From Chitinophagaceae bacterium (GTDB lineage: Bacteria; Bacteroidota; Bacteroidia; Chitinophagales; Chitinophagaceae): a DNA stretch of 11,849 nt. Positions 1 to 7,605 of the stretch are shown one piece after another. A program made the position numbers and the translations under genes. Under the pieces are notes generated by a model. The model saw only the letters and a list, made by a program, of their open reading frames with translations. It was not told the DNA's origin and searched no databases. Every line of letters starts with the position of its first letter. The first letter of the stretch is position 1. Location: NCBI GenBank assembly GCA_023251335.1, contig JAHEZA010000032.1:1-11849 (forward strand), in the 5' to 3' direction.

Positions 1-1649
1 AGCGTGGTATCATCAAAATATTTACTGTTGGTGATCGAATTAGTAAATATCTCACGGAAGCCACTGCCGATAAGCCAGTTAATTATTTTTTCTTTCTTTT
101 GGGCGTCCTTCAAACCATTGTCTATTGCGGGCGACATTTTGATTGAGGACGGAATTTCAATATTATCGAGACCATCAATACGCATAATTTCTTCTACAAT
201 GTCTGCAGGAAGTCTTATATCAGGGTTACTGAAGGGCACTTCTACCGTTATATCGTCTAAGCTTTCACGTAATACTTTAAAATTCAGGGAAACCAGGATA
301 TTTTTTACAGTATCTGCATGATAATTTTTACCACTTATCTTTTTTAAATAATGATTAGCCAATACTATTTCCGTTTTTTCTCGTGGTACCGGATATGTGT
401 CGGTAATTTCTGAAGTGATTTTGCCTCCCGCAATTTCTTTGATCAACAGCGCCGCTCTTTTTAGTGCGTTTACTGTATTATCAATGTTGATACCCTTTTC
501 AAAACGAACAGCGGCTTCAGTTCTTAAATTATGCAATAGCATAGATTTTCTGATAGCGGTTGGATTAAAAACAGCGCTTTCCAAAAATAAGTTTGCAGTA
601 CGTGAAGACACCCCGCTTTCCAGACCTCCGAAAACGCCTGCAATGCACAGCGGTTTATTATTTCCATCACAGATCATAATATCATCGCCACTTAGTTTGC
701 GTTCTTTTTCATCCAGCGTTGTGAACAGCGTTCCTTTGGAAAGTGTTTCTACAATAATCTTTTTCCCTGTTATCCTATCTGCATCAAAAGCATGAAGTGG
801 CTGCCCTGTTTCGTGCAATATAAAATTGGTGATGTCTACAATGTTATTTACAGGGCGAAGACCAATACTTTTTAATTTATTTTGCAGCCAAACAGGAGAT
901 TCTTCTACTTTAATATCTGAAATACTTACACCCGCATAACGTTCGCAATTATTGGTGTCTTTTATTTCCACTTTTACCGGTTGTGAATTATTATCAGGTT
1001 TAAAATTATCTTTGAAAGGAGAGATGGTTCTTATTTCTTTATTGAAATGATGGGAGATATAGGCGCACACGTCTTTTGCTACGCCCAGGTGGCTCATGGC
1101 ATCCATTCTATTAGGAGTTAGGCCAATTTCAAATACCCAGTCGCTATAAATGTTGTAGTACTTACTGGCAGGCGTACCCGTTTTTACATCTTTTGGCAGA
1201 ACGATGATTCCTTCGTGGCTTTTTCCTAAACCGATTTCATCCTCGGCACAAAGCATTCCATTGCTTTCCACGCCACGAATCTTAGCTTTTTTAATGGAAA
1301 AAGGTTCACCTGAAACCGGATATAAAGTAGTACCTGCCTGCGCTAAAATTACTTTTTGTCCCACTGAAACATTGGGCGCTCCACATACAATTTGAAGCGT
1401 CTCTCCGTTACCGTTATCAACTGTAGTCACTTTCAGTTTATCAGCATCCGGATGTTTTTCACAGGTTAGAACTTCTCCGATAATAAGCCCTTCCAGCCCA
1501 TTTTCTATTTGTTCATATTTCTCCAGGCTTTCTACCTCTAGCCCAACAGAAGTTAATATTTCCGATATTTTCTGCGGGCTTTCAACAATTTTAACAGTTA
1601 TATCATCTTTCGGAAGGTATTCTCTGAGCCAGTTGTAACTAATTTTCAT
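1..1649 (-). CDS. pheT: Phenylalanine--tRNA ligase beta subunit, N-terminal part (runs off left edge)
   Basis: Reading the minus strand from an ATG at 1649 gives an open frame of about 549 codons to the window edge, with no stop. It begins MKISYNWLREYL, typical of bacterial PheT. Residues about 54-75 (LIIGEVLTCEKHPDADKL) are the start of the EMAP-like tRNA-binding fold. VDITNF and the following GQPLHAFDAD stretch belong to the B3/B4 editing region, and EEIMRIDGLDNI near the visible end is the B5 region. In the family, PheT pairs with PheS to charge tRNA-Phe and hydrolyses mischarged Tyr-tRNA. Full-length proteins are about 800 residues, so the catalytic-like core and the C-terminal anticodon-binding domain lie outside the window. 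It is divergent from dnaB. No Shine-Dalgarno sequence is visible before the start. Confidence 0.96.
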   Translation of the reverse strand, partial: MKISYNWLREYLPKDDITVKIVESPQKISEILTSVGLEVESLEKYEQIENGLEGLIIGEVLTCEKHPDADKLKVTTVDNGNGETLQIVCGAPNVSVGQKVILAQAGTTLYPVSGEPFSIKKAKIRGVESNGMLCAEDEIGLGKSHEGIIVLPKDVKTGTPASKYYNIYSDWVFEIGLTPNRMDAMSHLGVAKDVCAYISHHFNKEIRTISPFKDNFKPDNNSQPVKVEIKDTNNCERYAGVSISDIKVEESPVWLQNKLKSIGLRPVNNIVDITNFILHETGQPLHAFDADRITGKKIIVETLSKGTLFTTLDEKERKLSGDDIMICDGNNKPLCIAGVFGGLESGVSSRTANLFLESAVFNPTAIRKSMLLHNLRTEAAVRFEKGINIDNTVNALKRAALLIKEIAGGKITSEITDTYPVPREKTEIVLANHYLKKISGKNYHADTVKNILVSLNFKVLRESLDDITVEVPFSNPDIRLPADIVEEIMRIDGLDNIEIPSSIKMSPAIDNGLKDAQKKEKIINWLIGSGFREIFTNSITNSKYFDDTT

Positions 1650-1693
1650 GTGATTTTTTCTAATTCTGCAAATGATTTATTCAAGAAACGCTT

Positions 1694-1701
1694 CAAAAAT
1701 A
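1694..1701 (-). promoter_or_regulatory. Possible -7 box for pheT
   Basis: On the minus strand this reads TATTTTTG, an exact TAnnTTTG -7 element of Bacteroidota, about 45 bp upstream of the pheT start. No convincing TTG -33 element lies at the expected 17-22 bp, so the assignment is weak. Confidence 0.3.
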
Positions 1702-1916
1702 AGAAAGAAGTTGCTAAGAATCCGGGTTGTATTTTTTCTAAGCTATGCTGAGTCTTGGTTTGGTGAAAATCTGCAATTTTTTTTCATAAAAAACGTCTTT
1801 TTGTGCATAAAATTTAATACACCTTTTCAGCAACAAATGACGGAAAAATGACAAAATATTTTCTTCACAGCATAATGTGCATTTAATAAATAAAAAGAGG
1901 AAAATTTTTTCTAAAT

Positions 1917-1967
1917 TGTGGGAAACGTGAAAGTTAATGTGGAAAAGTATCTGGTAATAGTGGATTT
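1917..1967. promoter_or_regulatory. Three 21-bp-phased DnaA-box-like sites upstream of dnaB
   Basis: TGTGGGAAA (1917-1925), TGTGGAAAA (1938-1946) and AGTGGATTT (1959-1967) start exactly 21 bp apart, about two helical turns, on the same face of the DNA. The middle one reads TTTTCCACA on the other strand, which fits the relaxed DnaA-box consensus TTWTNCACA; the first differs at one position and the third more. Binding by DnaA, or by any other regulator, is inference. Confidence 0.35.
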
Positions 1968-2112
1968 TAATGTGCATTGAGTATGTATAAATATAACCGC
2001 TTAACAATTTCTTAAAATAGATTTTTGTCATTTACCTTAGCCGCCCGCCTCATGAAAAATCATTAAAACTATTCAAAAAAATATTAAATATTCTCTTACA
2101 GGGAAAGCAAAA

Positions 2113-3672
2113 ATGGACCTAACAAACTTAAATAAAGACAGGAAAAACAGGCGGAAAACAGGTTCACTCGAATTAGGCACAATGGCTTTTGGAAAAGTTC
2201 CACCGCAGGCAAAGGAATTGGAAGAGGCGGTGCTTGGGGCTATTATGCTGGAAAAAAATGCTTTTGATGTTATTGTTGAAATTTTGACCCCGGAATGCTT
2301 TTATGTTGAAGCCCATCAAAGGATTTTCAGGACAATGCAGGGTCTGCAGCAAAAAAATTCACCAATTGATTTGCTTACTGTTGTTGAAGAATTAAAATTC
2401 AGGGAAGAACTTGATCTGATAGGTGGGCCGTTTTACGTAACAAAATTAACCAATGCTGTTTTTTCGTCGGCTAATATTGAAATACATGCCAGGATCATTC
2501 TTCAAAAATTTATCCAAAGGGAACTGATTAAAATAAGCAGCGAAATCATTGGAGATGCTTATGAAGACAGCACCGATGTTTTTGATCTGCTCGATATGGC
2601 AGAGTCAAAACTTTTTGATATTACCAACAAACATCTTAAAAGAGACTACGCTAGTATTGATTCTGTTTTGGTAAAAACCATCCAGCGAATAGAAGATCTC
2701 AGAACAAGGCAAGATGAGATTACCGGTGTGCCTACGGGATTTGCGACAATTGATAAGGTTACTTATGGCTGGCAGGCAAGTGATTTAATTGTGCTTGCAG
2801 CGCGCCCATCTGTGGGTAAAACTGCATTCGCACTTAACCTCGCCCGTAATGCCGCGCTTCATCCCACCAAGCCTACGGCTGTTGGATTTTTTTCCCTGGA
2901 AATGAGTGCCAGCCAACTTGTGCAAAGAATACTAAGTGCGGAAAGCGGAATTCTTTTAGAAAAAATTGCAAGAGGAAGATTGGAACAGCATGAAATGGAA
3001 GAACTGTATAAAAAGGGAATCAATCGGTTATCTTCTGCACCTATCCATATTGATGATACCGCTGCATTAAATATTTTTGAATTGAGGGCCAAATGCCGCA
3101 GGTTAAAAAATAAACATAATGTAGGACTAATTATCATAGACTATTTGCAATTAATGAGCGGCACCGGTGAAAACAGGAATGCCAATCGCGAACAGGAAAT
3201 TAGCCGTATTTCAAGAGATCTGAAAGGGCTTGCAAAAGAATTACAAGTACCAATAATAGCGCTCAGCCAGTTAAGCCGTGAAGTAGAAAAAAGAAAAGAA
3301 GGCAGTAAAATTCCGCAGTTGAGCGATTTAAGAGAATCGGGTGCTATCGAGCAAGATGCTGATATGGTTATTTTTCTTTATCGCCCTGAGTATCATGATA
3401 TCCATGCTAATGAAATGGGTGAATCAACTAAGGGGGAAACTGAGGTGCGTATTGCAAAACACAGAAATGGCCAACTGGAAACCATTAAGTTAAAGGCGCT
3501 GCTTCATATTCAGAAATTCGTGGAAAGTGACGACGGTGATTTTGGCACTGGTTTACCCCCGGGCAATTTCAAACCTGTAAAAGATATTGATGGAAGTGGT
3601 GGAGCAAAACTTTATTTCCAGGCAGGAAGTAAAATGAATGATGAACAATTTGATGAAGACGCGCCTTTTTGA
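2113..3672 (+). CDS. dnaB: Replicative DNA helicase DnaB
   Basis: 519 residues, close to the usual bacterial length plus a basic N-terminal extension. DnaB is the hexameric helicase that unwinds DNA at the replication fork and recruits primase. The N-terminal domain (about 30-130; KVPPQAKELEEAVLGAIML) mediates hexamer and primase contacts. The RecA-like domain has Walker A ARPSVGKT at about 230-237 (K236) and Walker B LIIIDYLQL with D343. DnaB-type motifs QLSREVEKR, LRESGAIEQDAD and KHRNGQLETIKL follow. There is no intein. I chose the ATG at 2113, preceded by a GGGA about 10 nt upstream. The in-frame ATG at residue 24 would remove only the poorly conserved basic tail and remains possible. rsmE follows after 55 bp on the same strand, so co-transcription is likely. 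Confidence 0.97.
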   Translation: MDLTNLNKDRKNRRKTGSLELGTMAFGKVPPQAKELEEAVLGAIMLEKNAFDVIVEILTPECFYVEAHQRIFRTMQGLQQKNSPIDLLTVVEELKFREELDLIGGPFYVTKLTNAVFSSANIEIHARIILQKFIQRELIKISSEIIGDAYEDSTDVFDLLDMAESKLFDITNKHLKRDYASIDSVLVKTIQRIEDLRTRQDEITGVPTGFATIDKVTYGWQASDLIVLAARPSVGKTAFALNLARNAALHPTKPTAVGFFSLEMSASQLVQRILSAESGILLEKIARGRLEQHEMEELYKKGINRLSSAPIHIDDTAALNIFELRAKCRRLKNKHNVGLIIIDYLQLMSGTGENRNANREQEISRISRDLKGLAKELQVPIIALSQLSREVEKRKEGSKIPQLSDLRESGAIEQDADMVIFLYRPEYHDIHANEMGESTKGETEVRIAKHRNGQLETIKLKALLHIQKFVESDDGDFGTGLPPGNFKPVKDIDGSGGAKLYFQAGSKMNDEQFDEDAPF

Positions 3673-3727
3673 TTTTTTTCTGATTGAAGTTGGCTCATAA
3701 TCTTTTTACCCGGTTATAAAAATTCTG

Positions 3728-4426
3728 ATGTCTTTACCATTTTTCTTTGAAGAGAATATCCCCGCTGATGGTTCATTTTTTTTGAGCGAAGGAAGTTCAA
3801 GGCACATTTCGCAGGTATTGAGAATGCAGGAAGGCGAACAAATTTTAACTACTAACGGTAAAGGCTACTCGTTTAAATGCCAGATTATTTCTGCCAATAA
3901 AAAAAAGACAGAAGTAAAGATTATAGAAAAAGAATTCCTGCCATCAACAATTACTAAAACTACAATCGCGATTTCCCTTATTAAAAACCGAACCCGCTTT
4001 GAATGGTTTATAGAAAAAGCAACAGAGATTGGCGTTCACGCTATTATTCCGTTGCTATGCAAGCGTACAGAAAATACCCATTTTAAAAAGGACAGATTGG
4101 TGGCTATCATGACCAGCGCAATGCTTCAAAGCAGGCAGGTTTGGCTCCCTGAACTTTCTGAACCTGTAAAGATGAATGATATAATAAAAAGGCTGGACTT
4201 TGATCAGAAATATATCGCTCATTGCACAGAAGAAGAAAAAAAAGAATTGCGAACTATCAACCTGGATCCGCCTTCTTCGAGAATAATCTTAATAGGCCCC
4301 GAAGGTGATTTTACTGACGATGAAATTAAAAGCGCTCTTCAACAAAATTATATTCCTGTAAGCCTTGGTGATACAAGGCTTAGGACTGAAACTGCAGGTA
4401 TCGTTGCAGCTGTTCTATTACTGTAA
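3728..4426 (+). CDS. rsmE: 16S rRNA (uracil(1498)-N3)-methyltransferase RsmE
   Basis: 232 residues, normal for RsmE. The enzyme methylates N3 of U1498 in helix 44 of 16S rRNA using S-adenosylmethionine. The N-terminal PUA-like RNA-binding part contains SRHISQVLRM (residues 24-33). The C-terminal SPOUT (trefoil-knot) methyltransferase domain shows IKNRTRFEWFIEKATEIGV, then the SAM-binding LIGPEGDF (GPEG at 190-193) and the family signature SLGDTRLRTETA (212-223) near the C terminus. The start is the ATG at 3728, giving the normal N terminus MSLPFFFEE. It lies 55 bp after dnaB with no evident terminator between them. The 124 bp after it carry a promoter-like element for the next gene. Confidence 0.95.
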   Translation: MSLPFFFEENIPADGSFFLSEGSSRHISQVLRMQEGEQILTTNGKGYSFKCQIISANKKKTEVKIIEKEFLPSTITKTTIAISLIKNRTRFEWFIEKATEIGVHAIIPLLCKRTENTHFKKDRLVAIMTSAMLQSRQVWLPELSEPVKMNDIIKRLDFDQKYIAHCTEEEKKELRTINLDPPSSRIILIGPEGDFTDDEIKSALQQNYIPVSLGDTRLRTETAGIVAAVLLL

Positions 4427-4522
4427 AAATTAAAATTGCCGGTATTTCTTTGTTTACTGTCTTTTTGCCAAATCAGAATCAGATTTTTTCAAATTATTTT
4501 TACTGTGCAACGAAAAGCCGAA

Positions 4523-4530
4523 TAATTTTG
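4523..4530 (+). promoter_or_regulatory. Putative -7 box for the small lipoprotein gene
   Basis: TAATTTTG is an exact TAnnTTTG match 20 bp before the ATG at 4551. The -33 position is occupied only by a T-rich TTTTTACTG, without a clean TTG, so promoter strength is uncertain. It suggests that the lipoprotein gene can be transcribed separately from dnaB-rsmE. Confidence 0.4.
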
Positions 4531-4550
4531 TCCTGTAATAAAATCAAGCA

Positions 4551-4829
4551 ATGAAAAAGATACTACTTTCTTTGTTTTTTTGTCTTACCATTTTCTCTTG
4601 CAAGAAATCAACTGAAAAAAATTGTACAAATGTTACAGTTACCTTGAAAGCGTCTTCCTGCAAAGGTGTTGGTGTTATCATAAATGGCATGAAATACCCA
4701 ACCGATGATTTGCCGGAACAATACGCCATTGAAGGCAAAAACATCTGTATTGAATATTCATTTTGGGATGACCCTAAAATGTGTCCGTGTTGTGGTGGTA
4801 AAAAAGTGCATATAATCGCGGTACATTGA
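4551..4829 (+). CDS. Small cysteine-containing lipoprotein of unknown function
   Basis: 92 residues. I do not recognise the family. The N terminus MKKILLSLFFCLTIFSC is a lipoprotein signal peptide: two lysines, a hydrophobic stretch, and a lipobox ending at C17. The mature part would be about 76 residues, anchored to a membrane by lipid on C17 and exported from the cytoplasm. It contains further cysteines (KNCTN, SSCKG, NICIE) and a tight CPCCGGKK cluster near the C terminus, which could bind a metal or form disulfides; no function can be assigned. The middle (VIINGMKYPTDDLPEQYAIEGK) looks like a small beta-rich domain. A TAnnTTTG-like box lies 20 bp upstream. A second, much shorter lipoprotein-signal ORF starts 24 bp downstream. 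An antisense frame over the same bases is an overlap artefact. Confidence 0.8.
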   Translation: MKKILLSLFFCLTIFSCKKSTEKNCTNVTVTLKASSCKGVGVIINGMKYPTDDLPEQYAIEGKNICIEYSFWDDPKMCPCCGGKKVHIIAVH

Positions 4830-4853
4830 TTTATTTCAAATTAACTTGTAAAA

Positions 4854-4922
4854 ATGAAAATCCTGCTTATTTCTTCGTTTACTGCAATTCTGCCTCTCGT
4901 TACCTCTTGCCAGTCGTTTTAA
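4854..4922 (+). CDS. 22-residue lipoprotein-signal ORF (tiny lipoprotein or decayed remnant)
   Basis: An ATG at 4854 opens 22 codons beginning MKILLISSF and ending LVTSCQSF. This is a complete lipoprotein signal peptide with lipobox V-T-S-C (C19), followed by only three residues and TAA. Past that stop, the same frame continues EIMNSTKQELALFVALLY to a second TAA at 4977-4979, directly at the terminator. So the original gene may have been about 41 codons with a nonsense mutation, or this may be a true mini-lipoprotein. It sits 24 bp after the other lipoprotein gene and before the shared terminator. Chance occurrence cannot be excluded, but a perfect lipobox in a random 22-codon frame is unlikely. 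No homologue is recognised. Confidence 0.4.
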   Translation: MKILLISSFTAILPLVTSCQSF

Positions 4923-4977
4923 GAAATCATGAATTCCACAAAACAAGAATTGGCATTATTTGTTGCTTTACTGTATT

Positions 4978-5009
4978 AAAAAAAGCCACAGTTTCCTATG
5001 GCTTTTTTT
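4978..5009. terminator. Bidirectional rho-independent terminator
   Basis: A7-GCCACAG-TTTC-CTATGGC-T7. The arms at 4985-4991 and 4996-5002 pair with one C/A mismatch around a 4-nt loop, and are flanked by A7 and T7. It can act both ways: it ends the plus-strand lipoprotein transcript and the minus-strand response-regulator transcript, whose stop codon is at 5038. Confidence 0.85.
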
Positions 5010-5037
5010 AATAAAATTGGAAAAATGTTTTAAAGTG

Positions 5038-5736
5038 TTATTCCTGAACCACAAGCCTGAAGCCGTTTCCATGAATATTTACAATTTCAATATTAGGATC
5101 TCCTTTTAAATATTTTCTAAGCTTAGCGATATATACATCCATGCTTCTACCATTAAAATAAGTGTCGCTGCCCCAGATTTTTTTGAGCGCCGTTTCTCGT
5201 GGCAACAGGTCATTTTTATATTCGCTTAGCATCTTCAGTAATTCGTTTTCTTTTGGAGACAAGGTCTGCACATCTTTGTCAATTCCTAACTGACGGAGTC
5301 TTGGATTAAAATGATATTTACCCAGGTCGTACTCTGCGTTGGCTTCTTCACGATGCAGTTCTTCATTACGTTTTAGAATCGCTTTGATCTTGTGTAACAA
5401 TACATCACTGTCAAACGGTTTTGTAATATAATCGTCCGCGCCAAGTTTGTATCCTTTTATGATATCGTCTTTCATTGTTTTGGCCGACAGGAAAAATAAA
5501 GGCATATCAGGGTCTACATTCCTGATTTCTTCCGCTACTGTAAATCCATCCATGTTTGGCATCATGACATCCAAAAGGCATAGATCAAATTTTTCCCGTT
5601 GGAATGCCGCAAGGCCAAGCCTGCCATCTCTTTCTAGTACTACATCATAGTCGTTCAGTTCAAGATAGTTTTTTAATACCATTCCAAGATTGGGGTCGTC
5701 TTCACATAATAGAATTTTAGGTTTACTATTTTCCAT
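5038..5736 (-). CDS. OmpR/PhoB-family response regulator (RprY-like)
   Basis: 232 residues. The receiver domain (about 7-125) has the acidic pocket E12-D13-D14, phospho-acceptor D56 in CLLDVMMP, S84 (FFLSAK), Y103 and K106 (YITKPF): all the residues needed for phosphorylation and switching. The C-terminal winged helix (about 135-230) contains LSPKENELLKML, a recognition region SMDVYIAKLRKYL and the wing IHGNGFRLV. It is therefore a phosphorylation-controlled transcription factor. No histidine kinase is adjacent, so it is an orphan within this window. The overall look resembles Bacteroidota RprY regulators, but I cannot name its regulon. It is divergent from the HerA-like gene across a region with a 12-bp inverted repeat, and ends at a shared terminator. 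Confidence 0.93.
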   Translation of the reverse strand: MENSKPKILLCEDDPNLGMVLKNYLELNDYDVVLERDGRLGLAAFQREKFDLCLLDVMMPNMDGFTVAEEIRNVDPDMPLFFLSAKTMKDDIIKGYKLGADDYITKPFDSDVLLHKIKAILKRNEELHREEANAEYDLGKYHFNPRLRQLGIDKDVQTLSPKENELLKMLSEYKNDLLPRETALKKIWGSDTYFNGRSMDVYIAKLRKYLKGDPNIEIVNIHGNGFRLVVQE

Positions 5737-5779
5737 AATTTTTTATTTAATTCTGTTTAAAGGTAATTTGTTTTTTATA

Positions 5780-5852
5780 AAGATTGTTTTACATATTTAA
5801 TGCCACAAATTATAAGCGATAAATGTATGCACTTAAAAGTTAAAACAATCTT
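5780..5852. repeat. Perfect 12-bp inverted repeat, arms 49 bp apart, in a divergent region
   Basis: AAGATTGTTTTA at 5780-5791 and its exact complement TAAAACAATCTT at 5841-5852. The arms are too far apart for a compact RNA hairpin but suit two operator half-sites, or mirror-image promoter elements (each contains ATTG), between two divergent genes. Confidence 0.6.
5820..5848 (-). promoter_or_regulatory. Possible promoter of the response regulator
   Basis: On the minus strand ATTG is followed by 18 bp and TACATTTA, one mismatch from TAnnTTTG. The TTG (5846-5848) lies within the right arm of the 12-bp inverted repeat. An alternative -7, TATAATTTG at about 5805-5813, has poor spacing. Confidence 0.35.
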
Positions 5853-5899
5853 ATGATTTTTTTAATTTGAGGTTGTAACTTTCCGAAAAAAATAAGCAG

Positions 5900-7441
5900 A
5901 TGGACAATAAACAAGCTTTTATCGAAGCTATAAAAAGCGGATATACTTTTAAAGGCGAAACGATAAAGATAGGCGCCGGAATGCTGGGCGGAGAAGTAAT
6001 CCCCGAGGCCGAAATTTTTCTTCCACTTTCCACGATGAATCGACATGGCCTGGTGGCCGGAGCTACCGGTGGAGGTAAAACAAAATCTTTTCAGATGATA
6101 GTGGAAGGACTAAGCGATGCAAGTGTGCCTTGTTTATTGATGGATATAAAAGGGGATCTAAGTGGTATTGCAGCAGCAGGAACAGTAAATGATAAGATAA
6201 CATTGCGTTATCAAAAATTGAAGATGGATTATAAGCCGTGCACATTTCCGGTGGACTTACTGACACTGAGCCATCAAAAGGGCGTAAGGATTAGGGCTAC
6301 TGTTTCTGAGTTTGGTCCTATTCTAATTACTAAAATATTAGGATTGAATGATACACAAGGTGGCGTGGTGGCTATGATCTTTAAGTATTGTGATGATCAC
6401 AAAATGCCGCTGATAGACTTAAAGGATTTTATAAAAGTATTGCAATATGTAGGGAATGAGGGAAAAGCTGAGTTGCAGGCTTCTTATGGAAATATTTCTA
6501 CAACCTCTACAGGAACTATTCTAAGAAAAGTAATAGAATTACAACAGCAAGGCGCGGATCTTTTCTTTGGCGAAAAGAGCTTCGAAGTGGAAGATCTAAT
6601 GCGCATAAATGATGATGGCCGGGGAATGATCAGCATATTGAGGGTAAATGACATACAGGACAAACCAAAATTGTTCTCGACTTTCATGCTTCAGATGCTG
6701 GCAGAACTTTATTCCGTTTGTCCTGAAGTGGGTGATATAGATAAGCCAAAACTCATTATTTTTATTGATGAGGCACATCTGATTTTTGAAGAAGCAAGCA
6801 AAGCCTTGCTTGATCAAATAAATACAGTAATTAAATTGATTCGCTCTAAAGGAATAGGAATTTATTTTTGTACCCAAAACCCAATGGACGTACCTGCAAG
6901 TGTCTTAGGCCAGCTTGGTTTAAAAATTCAACATTCATTGCGTGCATTTACTGCAAATGATCGCCAGGTAATCAAGCAAACTGCTCAAAATTATCCGGAG
7001 ACTACATTCTATAAAACAGAAGACATAATAACCCAGTTGGGAATTGGAGAAGCGCTCGTTACTCTTTTAAATGAAAAAGGAATTCCGACACCGCTTGCTC
7101 ATGTGATGATGTGTACTCCACGGAGCCGTATGGATGTATTAACTGAAAGTGAAATTAATAATATCGTTGCCCAATCAAAACTGACTGCAAAATATAACCA
7201 GGTAGTTGATAGCCAAAGTGCCTATGAAATGTTAACTGCAAAGTTACAGGAAGCAGCCGCTAATCCGCCGGCAGTAGCTACAAAATCGGCGAAACCGGAA
7301 GAAAGCACACTTGAAAAAGTAGCAAACAATTCAGTCGTAAAAAGTATCGTACGAACTGCCGGAAATACTATTGTTAGAAGCCTTTTAGGTTCATTGGGCT
7401 TGGGTGGCAGAACAAGAAAATCTGCAAAGAGTTGGTTTTAA
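5900..7441 (+). CDS. HerA-like ATPase (DUF853 family)
   Basis: 513 residues, about the usual size for DUF853 proteins. Walker A is GATGGGKT at residues 54-61 (K60), preceded by LPLSTMNRHGLVAG, the ATP-binding lead typical of HerA/FtsK-type motors. Walker B is LIIFIDEAH with D290 and E291. A sensor-like region IKLIRSKGIGIYFCTQNP and a later RQVIKQTAQNYP stretch follow. The C terminus (about 445-513) is low-complexity and ends in a small basic tail. Members are predicted hexameric, DNA-translocating ATPases; HerA itself works with the NurA nuclease in end resection, but no NurA is nearby and the true role of bacterial DUF853 proteins is unclear to me. The ATG at 5900 gives the normal N terminus. 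It is monocistronic here, followed by the small-RNA array. Confidence 0.9.
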   Translation: MDNKQAFIEAIKSGYTFKGETIKIGAGMLGGEVIPEAEIFLPLSTMNRHGLVAGATGGGKTKSFQMIVEGLSDASVPCLLMDIKGDLSGIAAAGTVNDKITLRYQKLKMDYKPCTFPVDLLTLSHQKGVRIRATVSEFGPILITKILGLNDTQGGVVAMIFKYCDDHKMPLIDLKDFIKVLQYVGNEGKAELQASYGNISTTSTGTILRKVIELQQQGADLFFGEKSFEVEDLMRINDDGRGMISILRVNDIQDKPKLFSTFMLQMLAELYSVCPEVGDIDKPKLIIFIDEAHLIFEEASKALLDQINTVIKLIRSKGIGIYFCTQNPMDVPASVLGQLGLKIQHSLRAFTANDRQVIKQTAQNYPETTFYKTEDIITQLGIGEALVTLLNEKGIPTPLAHVMMCTPRSRMDVLTESEINNIVAQSKLTAKYNQVVDSQSAYEMLTAKLQEAAANPPAVATKSAKPEESTLEKVANNSVVKSIVRTAGNTIVRSLLGSLGLGGRTRKSAKSWF

Positions 7442-7505
7442 ATTTTTATGAGACTGAATATTTAACAGCCAATCACTAACCGCATACACAATAGAATAAA
7501 CCGTT

Positions 7506-7530
7506 TACTAAATCAACCTGCCATTTAGTA
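7506..7530 (+). terminator. Weak hairpin after the HerA-like gene
   Basis: TACTAAAT and ATTTAGTA form a perfect 8-bp A/T-rich stem around a 9-nt loop, 64 bp after the stop. The T-run comes only about 13 bp later, in GATTTTTTAAAATC, so termination here is uncertain. Confidence 0.3.
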
Positions 7531-7570
7531 GTATAAATATGCGATTTTTTAAAATCCTGCTTTTAAATTG

Positions 7571-7601
7571 TTTGGTGATAGTCCATTTCGCATTATATTT
7601 G
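7571..7601 (+). promoter_or_regulatory. Promoter of small RNA copy 1
   Basis: TTTG at 7571-7574, 19 bp, then TATATTTG at 7594-7601: an exact match to the Bacteroidota housekeeping promoter. It predicts transcription starting at about 7606. Confidence 0.75.
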
Positions 7602-7605
7602 TCAT

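Larger units (their letters stand above)
1650..2112. other. Long A+T-rich divergent intergenic region between pheT and dnaB
   Basis: About 460 bp with no credible gene. A 97-codon minus-strand frame at 1738-2031 is open, but its product is low-complexity K/F/I/Y-rich sequence of the kind A+T-rich DNA yields by chance. The region contains the 21-bp phased boxes at 1917-1967, an 11-bp direct repeat TAATGTGCATT at 1873-1883 and 1968-1978, and another TGTGCAT at 1802-1808. A -7-like TACCTTAG lies at 2033-2040, about 70 bp before dnaB, without a clear -33 partner. Confidence 0.6.

Noticed and set aside
1738..2031. 97-codon minus-strand ORF upstream of pheT.
   Set aside because: Low-complexity K/F/I/Y-rich product in very A+T-rich DNA, no recognisable domain, and it covers the likely dnaB regulatory region.
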